A stretch of 64,000 nucleotides of DNA from Pocillopora verrucosa (lineage: Eukaryota > Cnidaria > Anthozoa > Scleractinia > Pocilloporidae). Below the pieces are notes generated by a model. It made no database searches. It was not told the origin of the DNA and saw nothing but the letters and a program-made list of their open reading frames with translations. Of this stretch, positions 1 through 12,300 are shown piece after piece; positions within the stretch are counted from its first letter, which is position 1, and each line of letters opens with the position of its first letter. Location: assembly GCF_036669915.1 (NCBI RefSeq), contig NC_089325.1:9944231-10008230 (forward strand), read 5' to 3'. The position numbers and the translations under genes were made by a program.

Positions 1-312
1 CTTAATTCAATTAAAGTCTATTGAACGGTTGCGATACTCTTAGGAAACTCGAAACGTGGTATAAGCGAAAATTCATATCCTTTTTAAAGATGGAGATAGA
101 GATCTAAATGGTTTCTGCAGTATGGTCTCTGGGATGGGCTGATACGGTAACTGGTTTTAAAAATCGATACAAGACCGAGTATACTGCTGACTTTTCTCTC
201 CGATATCGATCTGTGACGTCACTGACTAAACTGGTCTGTCACATGACTTGTTTGGAAGTGAACTGATTGATTATTTTATTATCCTCCGTAGTCAAACCCA
301 GTCTTCACTCAG

Positions 313-3300
313 GTGTCGAGTAAGACAAGGCGGTTGCAGCGTCAAGCATCGTTTTCTGGAGTCGCCAGTAAACTGATGGACGCCAGGAGCGAAACCTCCA
401 GAAAGCTGAGCCGACAGATCAGTAAAATGGCAAGAGCACAGGAGGAGAAGGAACGACAGAAAATGAGAGAGAAGGAAGAAGCCGCTGAGGAAGAGAAGAA
501 GAAGAAAGAGCAGGAGTTTGATCGTTCTACCATCACGCGCAAGTTGTCAATTTTCGGCTCATACCGCAGAATGTCGTTTAATCAAAAAGGGAAACTTTCT
601 GAAGAGGTGAGTGATTGACAGATCAATTAGTTCACCTCTGTAATCGCATCGAGCCATTGAGCACCGTCTTTTCCAGTCCAAGCTCCTATATCGTATTTTC
701 CTGCATCTTTTCCCCTTTTGATGTTTCCTCGGGTGTTATTTTTTATCTAATGTCATCTCGTTCCTTGATCGGAGCATTTATGCTCCTGCTTACAGCTGAG
801 AAATATGTTATTGACTCAGCGAATAACTTCAGCTGTCCTCAGTTCAAATACAAAGCTCTGTCTAAAACTGACAACCCTGAATAAATCTGTGGATATAACC
901 ATGGCACCTACCTCAACCGATTCACCACAGCTCTTGACGGCAAACCATCGGACCAATTTTTTTTAGAGACAATAATGACGTAATGGCTGGGAAAAGGACG
1001 CAGTGACTCCGACAGTTGCGTCGAGGAACATAAAAGCTCAGCCCTAATATTGGCTTGTAGACCTAAGGTACACGTTCTGTCTTCAAGCACTTGTTGATCG
1101 TGTTAATGCTGATTTCTATTCTTTTGAATTAAAAAACGCTGCTCCTGCTCCCAGCCTACACAAGCTGGTTAACTTGCAAAGAAAAGCTTGCGGTAAAGAC
1201 ACCAGTTTTTAAAGATATGTCTCAAATAGTCTTCTGGTGATTGTTTAAATGATCTCTGCTAGATCATAGAGGCTTGACTCTTAATCACAACGCGCATGCG
1301 TTTTATTTCTTTTTTAAAAATAACCTCTGATCAGCGAGCAACCTATTTGACCAAGCAAAAAGCATTCAATTAAAAACTTGTTTCCAGGGACTTCTCGGCT
1401 TTGAAGTCCAAAATGGCGGACATTCAACATCAACTACGGAAAATTCAACCGATTGCTATCGCTTGAAAAATCAAAAAATACAATTAATTATGCTGACTTC
1501 ATTAGTAAGATTGATAGCTCTGCCTTGGATTTGTTTCCGTGGGCATAAGTAAATAGTTCTGAATTCCTCTCTATAGCCTCAATGCAAATTTCTTTAATGG
1601 GTTTCCCACTGTTAATTGCAACCCCATGCGACTTCGTATAAAAACTTACGTGACGCAATTTGAATTACAAGTAACTGCGGACAACAGAGCAAACTGTGCG
1701 CATCCAATCGAGTGGCTCGTTAAATGGGTTTTAACAAAAATAGATTCTATCGCTGCCTCCTGAGGGAGCAATGATGCATGTAGTGCACCCGTTAAGCAGA
1801 ATATCAAACCCTCAGGGTTACAAAATAACAAAGATATGCCTATCAGTGTACATACCTTGAAAGCTTCGTCACTTTACGATTTTGAATTATTTACGTGATT
1901 GATACAAAAATTAGCAAACAAACTGTTTATTTTTCAAAAGATTTAGGTCGATTTAAAAACTTTGTTCAGTGACAGATTATCTCGTATAAAACAGAGATAG
2001 AACAGTACCTGATATGGCGACACAAAAATTGTCGAATTTTGATGACGAATGAACCTCACCCTTCCCTGTAGAACCAATAACAACCGACCCCGAATGAAAC
2101 GAATCATCTGTCAAGCATGGTAATTCACGTTTTCTTTTGACAAATCCCGTTGAACTGAAACCGTCAATCGTTTGGCTTATTGACGGCGATTTCGACGCAA
2201 AGGTTAAATCTGTACTGAACTGTTGACCGCTTGTTTGTTTCAAAAGTTCCAATCTTTTGTTTGCGTAGTTATGGATAGTGCATTTTGATGCAAACCAGAC
2301 AAATCGTGTTTACAGAGAGAGTCTTATGAATTTTCAATTAAGCAGCCAAGCATTAGATCGGATTCTGCTTGCAAGGAGTAATTTGACAAGAAGATTAATC
2401 GATGATTTGGAATTTTTGTGTTAGTGATACCGATTGCAGTGGAGACATTAGTTTCAATTTAGGTTTAGGCCTGATTTAACGATGTAAGAAGCAGTGCTGA
2501 AGCACAAACTTCAGTTGTGCCATTTACTAAAAGATTGCTGCATATTGCTACGCAACGCACGCGAAAAGTTGAGAAGTTTAACAGTTGAGTTAAAAAATCC
2601 TGAACCACAGCAACTGGTGAAGAATACTAACTTATGGTTTAACCTGGTGAATTCTGTTTCAAAGAGGACATGACGAAGCAGGAGTATGTCACCTTCCGCT
2701 TCCAGAGAAGCTAGTTAAGTATCTGTCCGATTTAACACAACTGAAACACTACAACCTACAAATGGCGATTATGTTAGGAGGTAAAGGAGACAACCAACTA
2801 ACAAAAGAATGCTGGGATGAAACGAAATCAAGAAACTCTTTTTTCCGAAGTCAATCGGAAAGCCCTCACGCGAACGGACATGAAGCTAACAATGAAACAA
2901 GCAGAGAGAATATGTCTAACTTAACTGGAAGAACTCAGTCAGAGAGAGAGTCGAAGGAAATCACGAGTTCAGGAGGCTTTCCTCGTATTTCTTCTGATCC
3001 TTATTCTCTTGTTGATATTTCATTAATTTCTGACGAAGAGCAAGGTAGCACAAAACTCAGAAAAACAGTTTCATCCGATGCAGCTGGCCTGGAAAAACTA
3101 GTTCATATTGACGGCGTACTACGTAAAATTTCATCGAAGCCCAAACAAGACCAGAAGTGGCTTCCAAATCAAGTTTCAAAGAAAGGAAGACTTTCTAGAC
3201 GGGCTTCCCTCCCGCCAACTTATTTAGGAAATTTCCTGTCTGTAAACAACATCAGGAAGCGAGCAATAAGCAGCGCTGCGGACGATGCAGACGATGGGGT

Positions 3301-6300
3301 CATATCTACACACATAGACGATCGACTTCCTTCGCAAAATTCAACGCGGAAAGCTAAAAATGCTGGACGAAAGAAAGTAAGACCAATCATAAACGAAGAG
3401 CATCTTGTTTCAGAGAAAGAAGAAACAGAAGTAGTTCTGCCCGCAGTCGAAGTAGACGTTTTGAGTGAAGAGGTAGTTGAAGAAGAGAATGACGGCTCGG
3501 AGGTAGCGGTAGGTTTCGTGGCAAGCTAAATTTTCGTTACGGTCGAGTTATTACCTCGCGTGAGCCAAATTTTATTATTTGGATTCAAGAGACGTGTGTT
3601 TCACAACAAGTACCTTTTAAGTCAAACTAAATTGCGGTTCCGCTTTGGTTTAACCAAATTATGATCGAGTGTCTAAATCAACGGCCTTATAAACTTTACG
3701 CAATATCCCCTGTAGATCTAAAGACTATTGACTTTTTGACGGAATCAGACAATGTACTAAACCACAAATTTAACTTTGGAAATAATCAAATCTCTGATCT
3801 TTTTCTCTTTCAAGATTTGAATATTACACTAGATAATATCTTAATTATGTTTTGGACCCGAACACGGAACTTTTTTGAACATTTTGAAAATGTTCAAAAA
3901 GTTCCGTGATGGCGGTTTGGTATATTAGAATAATTACCAATAGTAAAAATAGTTTGCTAATGTAAGTAAACCCTCTCAAAACCCAGAGGCTGGTGACGTC
4001 AATGGATCGATGGGAAGTCAAAATGAAGAAAACTTTTTTTTTCTTCCAAGAAAGAGTGAAGTAGCTCTGTTTGCCGGAAATTGAGCAGACTTGGAGCCAA
4101 ATTTTTTGGAAAAAGAAAACCAACAGATGTAACAAATCCAGAAGCAAAAAAAAAAAGTTAAAATTAATTATCAGACGATGGCTGGTATGTAATTCGATCG
4201 CTGAAGTGCAGGCAACTCTCTCGAGGCACATTTCCGTGCCGGAGGTAGCAAATTCAAAACGGATGTATTTTTCCTTTGCACAAAAGACGCTCTCGTTTCT
4301 CATTCAGCACAAATTACGTGAGGTTTCAGGGCCACGCAATGTCTTCTTCATCCATGTTGGCTTCTTTAATTACTGGCCCCCTGCCTTGCATCTATTATTT
4401 TCCGACCGATTTTTTTTTCTCGCTTTTCAGCCTATCGAGAGATTTCGAAAAATTGTTCAACTTCTTTGTTTCCTGCTGAAAATGAAGACTTCTATGGACA
4501 GGTATGTGTTGTGGTTGTAATTTTCTTAAGCGGAAATTTAAGGCATTTGATACTAGCTAGAACCAGGAGGGCATGAAATTTCTGATCCTCTCTCGTCAGA
4601 ACTGAGCACATAGCCACGCCAGTCTGCACTTATTCCACTTAAAGAGAAATACGTTACTGATAAGAACTGCTTCTTCTCCAGATCAGTCAATTATTTGGGT
4701 GTAAAACTAACCTGTCATAAGTTTTCGCGGGCGTTTGTCTGCCCTCGCATTCTAGGAGCTAATAACTTCCTCTCATTCATCAAGTACTGTCTAAGTTTTA
4801 ATTGGTATGATAACTGTGATATTATGTCGTAAAGATTGCTACCTACAGACACATTCAGATGACGTCACCTCGGGCTAATGCCGAGCCAATCAAGATTCAA
4901 ATGCTAATTTGTCCAATTAACTCTGTGAAGCTGAATTTCTGACGCAATCAATTTTCGGTGACATAAAATGTATACCTAATGGACAAGTTACTTAAAGCAA
5001 CGCATCTAGAAAGCAATTTCAACTTCAAGAAGATACAATGACCATTTGATTTGATACGCGGTACCTTTGAATTGAAAGTACATGTACTTGGCTCGGATAA
5101 TAACTTCCGCTGAGGAAGTCAAAACGTCTGAGTCATAGCCATCGGCAACACATCCTTTCACAGTTCACGATCAAATCACTTTTGGACCATTTTTTTTTTT
5201 TTTTGGCCGGGGGTGGCTGAAATGAGATTATGAGCATTTCATACGTTTCTTTTAAAAAATATGCATTTCATCCACGTTTCTTTCACACGGCGTTTTGTTT
5301 TTGGAATTTTATTGAATGCACGCTTGGAAACTTCTTCGCTCACAGCGCTGCTGTCTCCCTTCAAAAATGAGGCATTGACTTTTGACCTTTTTTTTTTAAT
5401 CGTAGGAAATACCGCTCTCAAAACACAAATGTGTTCGCTGAACTGGACGCGGAGACTGTAACCAGCGTGGATTGTGATGGCATGATTTTTGATCCAACTA
5501 CCTTTAAGGCGGTGCGAGAGGTAAGCTGTTGATTTAAAGTCACATGACATCATCTCAATACTCTTTATACCCACACGTTTGAAACGAATGGCGCGAGAGC
5601 TGGGTACAAGAGAGAGACAGAGAGAGCTTGAGAGAGTGAGAGAGAGAGCTGCTTTTGTTGACATTTGCTTTGGTTTTTATATTGAGCTAAGGATTAGAGT
5701 GTCAATCAGTTTAAAATAAATTCAATTCGGATCAAAGTTATCTCGAGGCTATTTCTCATAGTTTTACGATTTGGTTTTGCCAAGAGAAAATAATGGTCTC
5801 CTTATAAAGCGATGTGCGTCATGTCTTTATGAACGATTCGTAAGAATTGTTACATGAATTGACATTGAACCAAAAGATAACAGGTTTACTGTGATTAAAT
5901 TATTTTGATTTATATCCAACAGGTACAGTTAAGTCAAGAAGCCATTCACATCCTCTCTCTGAGTCCCAGATCAAGAACGGAGGAACAGCTTCAAATTGTA
6001 AGTATATTGCCTAATATTCCATTTTTGAGCGCAAATTTTCTTGATGTCTCCCTGCTCTTCCTATTTATCAAGAGTTTCAATTGGGTTGGAACAGAATCAA
6101 TTTTCTTTCTTCAGTAGAAGCTCTAGTATTATGACAAAAAACTCTGTGTAAACATTTGTTCTGTCTCCATTTGTTTCCAGGCCTTAGTTGCGCTGAAAAC
6201 CAGTGTTGCTGCCTTCGGCGAGTATCCGCTGAAGATGCAGCGACGGTTGGTGTCTGTTGGCTGGTATGAAAGGTGAGGGGAATTTATAACATCATCAAAC

Positions 6301-9300
6301 AAAAGAAATGATCCGTTATGCGTTAAAACACCTGAGCTTTGAGCTAAGTTCTCAGGTAAAATACATTGATCAAAAGTAGAACTTGCTAAAAAACAATGAT
6401 AAAAAATCGTGCAATCCTAAAGGAGTAACTTTAGGACTTTTATGAAGCTTCAAAACAGTCGGAATACGTACCAATTCTTAGATTTTGGAAAGAGGAACGT
6501 TCAAGGATATTTAGTTCAATTTACGCGAAACATAGCTGCTTTTTTGTCCTAAAGAACCTAATTCAATATGGATTTTTTGCCTATTTTTGAGAAAAACTTC
6601 AGCTCTAAAGATAATTTAATGACTGAGTCTTAAGACTCACTAAGCTAATAAAATAATAATTTGAATACGTGCTGTTATGGGTGTTCTTCGCACTTAGGAG
6701 TTATCTCAACTTGTGTCATGACCATCTCAGTCTTTCTGTTGTTTTTTTCTGTCATGTTCACATTGTATCATTCCTTGTGGACCTTATGAATTAAAGATAT
6801 GAGCTCTTTTGTTTTTAAGATTTGAGGCCAAGAGAGTTATAATTCGCCAAGGCCACAAAGCGGAAAACTTCTATTTCATTCTGTCTGGGACAGGTAATTA
6901 AGCTTGCTTTGTTAGATCTTTTTAGAATGCTAAAAAGACAAATTTTCTTTGGAAGCCGTCAGCTTCGAGTGGCGCAGCCCACCCAAATGACGGCTGGGAA
7001 GGAGGGTTCGTACAAAAAGAAAACAAACAAACAAACAAACAAACGAATAGAAAAACGATTGAATAAATACTACCCCTCGTTTGATTTGATGGGAGTAAGC
7101 GCGCTGGATCTCTGAGAGGCCTGGGTTCAAACCCTGACCAGGTAACTGTGTTGTGGTCACACACTGTGCCTCTTGTCACCCGCAAGTATAATTGGTTACC
7201 GGTAAACTGGCAAAGAGACTTGATCTAATTCTGGTGGGGAGGGAGAATGGATCAGTAGCATCAATACCTTTATTCGCATTTTCTACTGAACTTGAGAGAA
7301 GCGCTGGATGGATTAAACCCCCCCTCTCCCCTTGGCTCTTACACTGATTGTACCATTATTATGCAGCACTTGTTACGCTATTAGTCAACGATGCGAAGTC
7401 CAGAGAACAGAGAAACACAACAGTTGCAGTTCTGGGGAAAGGAAGCAGCTTTGGGGTACGTAACCAGCCGTAATGAACAAAGAGTGTCCAAAGCCGGATT
7501 GAAATAACATAACCCGCATGTTATCTTGAAATAATTTGACATTTGTGGAGGGTAACACATTGGAAAACAGATATTTATGTTTGGTCTAAAACTGTTGACT
7601 AAAGGAGAAAAGGTTTCTCAAAACAACTTTATTACCGTTAGGTCCTTTCTTGGTTACAGTTTAATTTGTAATAACCAACATATGCTTTTGCATGTGCTTT
7701 ATTAAACTTTAGTGAAGATCTCTAAGTGCAATGCGCAAAACTTGAAAAATTACCCATATTTTCTCTTAATCTTTCAGGAACTGGCCCTGCTTCATCACAA
7801 AACGAGGAGTGCGACAGTTTTATGCAAGGATGAAGTTTCTCTCTTAGCGGTTTGCAGAGAGGTGGGTTCAGTCTCTTCGTGAGTTCAAAAATCTCTTCCA
7901 AAACACAACAATTAATTTCATTAAGGAGCGCTTGATAGTTCTCGTGAGGAAACAACTTGGAGCATCACGGGAACAAGATCACTTTTGACTGATTTTCAAA
8001 TTAAGGTCTGTGACATCATGTTAGGCCGGGTTTGCAGGATAACAACTTTAAAATGTCTAGAGTATATTCAACAAAACAATTTTCAGTTTCCTGAGCTTCT
8101 CTCGCACCATTTATTTTAGGATTTTCGGGATATTTTTATGAGTTACGAGGACGGCAGAGAACCAGAACATATCCGATTTTTAAGGTGAGAATTTTTCTTG
8201 TTAAATGTTCATTCAGTTTCAAGGTATATTAAAAGTTATAACTTAGGGAAAGATGTTTTTCCTCTTGCCACGAGCGTGGGACAAAGAAAACTAATTCTGA
8301 GTCCCCAGGAGGAATCGATGCTCAGACCTTCGGATTTCGCGCTCCGATGCTCTACCACTGAGGCCCGGTTCAGACGCCGTACTTAAGCCGCGCCGAATCG
8401 AATTCAACGATAGGCCGACCTAAATTAGTTAATCCTGGCTGAATTGATTCAAACGCCGAAATTCATTCGGCCGAAATTAATTAATTGAAGAAATTTTTTA
8501 AAATTATTTTTCAAATAAAAACTTGTGAGCAGTACATAGCAACAGATCTTGTCAACTTTGTTTATTATCCGACCGGTTTCGTCTGATCACAACGACTTCA
8601 TCAGGGATTTAACAAAATTCACAAATGAACTACTAATATGCTAGACGTTTACGGTATAAATCACGTTCAAATTGGGGTGTGAACAGCAAAAGCACCCACA
8701 AATGGGAATTGTTACGCAAATCCAGCGTAACAAATTGGAAATGTAACGCAAATCCTGTGTAACAAATTAAGCAATGTTTATTTTTGGGGCTCACGATTTA
8801 TCGTTAAATCGTGAGCCCAAAAAATAAACATTTATTGCAAATTGGGCTTTTACATTTCAAGCAAGTATATTTGGTCGTGCCGAAACACGAACAACACATG
8901 TCACCATCGTCTAGTTTAGCCCGCCAAGCCGCCATTTTTCTCCTTCAAAATAATGCTTTGCGCATGCTCTCGAGTAAAAATAGCATGAAAAGTACATTAA
9001 TATAATTTATGCATTTGGTTCGGCTCAGTTGAAGTACGGCGTCTGAATCAAAGCCGTCTTTTAACCGTTCTTCGCGGCTGAGCCAGGTGGGATTAATTGA
9101 CTGAGCTGATCTAAATTAAATCAGCCGTTCCGAATTGATTTAGACGCCATATTTCTACTTCGCATGAACTTAATTCGTTGAATTTGATTCGGCTCGGCTG
9201 AAGTACGGCGTCTGAACCGGGCCTGAGCCACAAAGACTCTACAGCGAGCGCTCCATAAGGACTCAGAATTTTTCCTTTGTCCCACGCTCGTGACAAGACG

Positions 9301-12300
9301 AAAAACATCTTTCGTTATTTCTTTGCCGAGCTCAAAACTTACAGTCTCTCTTATTTTATTTACAAGCTATAATTTGGTTTGTCAAATCGTTCGCTTTTTC
9401 TTCACAGAGGCGTCCCGTATTTGAAGGATCTTCCACTCGACGACTTAACGACCAAGCATGACGTCTGCATATTTCATTACTTCAGGTAACCAAAATTGAT
9501 GGGAAGTATGAGCAAGTGGGAGAAAGTATAAAAAAAATGCTCAGTTACAGGCGCGCTGAGAAGGTTATCTTCAATGGATCAATTTTTACCGCCGTTTGAG
9601 ATCAATTTTCCTTGGCATTCTTCTCGTGTTCGTAAGCATCGTAGGAAAATTTATTTATTTAGTTGAAATTATTTTTCCTGACAAGATGAAATATTATTCA
9701 TGAGTCGTTATGCTTTGATTTAATTTTTTTTCCCCAATTTATGACAGCTAAAGAAAAGTATAAAGGCATTGCACTTTACTAAATTTTAAGAAATAGTCAA
9801 AAGTCCATAAGTCTGAGGATCACCTGTTGTTGTTCTACGTAAACATAGGGAAATATAATTTACTTTTGATCTGTATTTTTTTTCATAGGCGTGGAGTTGT
9901 TATAGTTAACGAAAGTAAGACGAAATGGATATACGTCGTGAAAACGGTGAGTAATTAGAGGGCTACGTTTCAGAAGAAAAAAACTGTGACGTAAGTAGTC
10001 GCACGTTGCTATAGAGACCGTTCATAGAAAAAAGAACGAAATCAAACCCAAGAATTCATTATCGTGTTTTGTCACTCTGAATTTTTAATCGCTTTTCAAA
10101 ACGTTGTTAAGACAGTTCCGGTCCCATTGTTTTACTGTGTAACGTATTCTGCCTGTATATACACGAATATACCGGCAGTAGTTCAATGATTAATTGTGTT
10201 TCCAGGGATCTTGTCGAGTCCTAACTCATTTGTCCAAAAAGACAGCAAAGTTAAAGCGGTCAGCCGGCAGTCCAGAGAAAACAAACGCAGTCCTTCCCGT
10301 GATACCTGTGGACGAGGCAGACAGGAGGAAAGCGCTGTATACAGGTATCGTCCCGCCTTAGTTTCTGTTTATAAGCACTGTGTATTTTTATAAGATGCAA
10401 AAAAATTGAAATTATTTTTATCACTTTACCACTTTTGTTTTAGCTGCGCAAACTAATTCTGGTTGATATTCACCGTGGAATTTTGTGTCACGTATCTTTT
10501 CCTGAGTTTGTCAGCCGATGAATCTCTACTTTCTATTATATAAATCTTCGAGGATTTCGTCGCATAAGTAATTTGAGCTTGGCTCCAAATGGCCATCTTT
10601 GGAGCTTATGACAAATGGTGTGTTGGGCAAAGACGACGCCCAGATGTGTTATTATTTTTATTGATTTATCTGCTAAAATAATTATCCTTTCGGCAAGCAT
10701 TCGTGCATGTTAATGTGTACAGACAAGTTGTTAACATGGCAACCCTGCAGGGCGACAGCAATCTGATAATCAGATACTAACGCTGAGCACGTTATAAATT
10801 GAAACCGTCTCAAGTTACTGTAGATTAGAATTTAAAATTAAAAAGAAATAAATTCAATTAGAGCTATTGAGTTCGTTTCAATGTCAGTTCTTCTTGCTTC
10901 ATTGCTCGTTGACCACCGATTCTTCTTCGTAGCGTGCCTAGAGAAAAATAAAAGCAGATTAGATGAAAAAGCTAAGGATAATATTCGCTTTTGGCAACCG
11001 TTCGCTTTTTCACCGGCATTGCGTGGATTTTGGTTTTAAACTATCTTTTTGCGGTAAATAAAGAAATTCGGGCGGATTGCATTTCTATGAGAACTCGATC
11101 GCAGATCTTGGATCGAGTTTGATTTGACTATGTAAACGAATTTCTACCGCTTTGTACCATCATTCTCAAGCGTGTTGCTCTTCACGTTATGAATTTGATC
11201 ACAGATTTGTTTCTATTTTGCATTTCAGTCATGAAATTTATGGTTTCTCTTATGTAGACGATAATGATAAATACAGCGAAAAGGAAACAAAGCCAGTATA
11301 TAAAAGACTTGAAAGATATGACTTTTTTTAAGAATAGAAGATCAGAGACGGGTAGTTTAGGTGAGAAAATAAATTCTTACCGTCTGTCAGAAAGGCTCGT
11401 CGTTTTCCTGCGGCCTCGGACGCTGTCGCAGCAATGAGTTGTTGGCGAAGTTTTCTCTTGCAGGCCAATCAGTACTTCTTCTTTGTTTTCCTCTTTTCTG
11501 ACGGTGGTTTTCAGCAAAACGCTCACCTTGATGGCCACGCATCATTTTGGCGACATACAGAAAAGCAGCCACTGCCGTAACGCATACACACAGTGCTATG
11601 ATAACTTGTTCAAAGTCGAGCTTCATTTTGGCCACGATATTGAGGAAGAGCACCATGTTGTAATTTCAACTTCTACCGAAAAGCGATTTTGAAACTATTT
11701 AGCGTGACTAAAGGAACCACGAAGATTACTTCTAGTTATGAAGTGAACGTTATTATATCTGTTCCTTACTGCACATGTCTGCACCTGAAAGTAATTTTAC
11801 TGTACGCGTCACTGGTTGCTGAACTTTCGGTTTCGACCGTATTAATAATTCAATAGGGAGTTTAAGAAACGATGAAGGCGACGCTGTGGACAACGTAGGT
11901 TAAAATATGAACTTATATTTTACCCTACGAATCTCGCACGCTCTAAAGTTATTTAGTTTGTTTCTCGCTGTCAAAACTATTTCGAAACTGAATATGGAAC
12001 ACAGCATCAAATTAGAGAAAGAAATTTAAAAAATTAGCCATCACCGAGTACGTTGTTCAGACAACGCAAGGTTTTGTCATTTTACGTTGTCATTTTGCAG
12101 AGGACGCAAAAAAATTCACAAAGATTTGTAACGCACGTCCACAGCCATTGTTCTGCTCATTAAAACGTTTTGTTAAGTGACATTCCCGTTGCAGTTGCCG
12201 CCATGGTTTTCTTAAATTCCCAGATATGATTTCATAGACCTACATGCACTCCAATACCAGAAAATACGCCTACTACGTAGGCTGATAGAAAACTGAGGCA

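Larger units (their letters stand above)
8362..9223. mobile_element. Non-autonomous TIR DNA transposon (MITE-like, possibly PIF/Harbinger)
   Basis: The 862-bp element has perfect outer inverted repeats (GGCCCGGTTCAGACGCCGTA at the left; reverse complement at the right) that stay similar for about 45 bp. Flanks repeat TGA (3 bp) or CTGAG (5 bp), depending on where the ends are set; a 3-bp duplication would suit PIF/Harbinger. It interrupts a SINE. There is no transposase frame. A further copy of the terminal motif near 9022-9050 and a nested block at about 8520-8835 show it is composite. Confidence 0.75.

Noticed and set aside
1977-2252. Minus-strand frame with protein-like composition and a possible donor (CAG|GTACTG)
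   Set aside because: It has no ATG start, no partner exon on that strand and no duplicate to test conservation.
5239-5664. 141-codon minus-strand frame
   Set aside because: It lies antisense to a real CNBD2 exon (5406-5520) and a GA-rich repeat; composition follows the repeat.
6922-7185. Overlapping minus-strand frames of 76-87 codons
   Set aside because: They cover the SINE-like block and its AAAC tract; no coding evidence.
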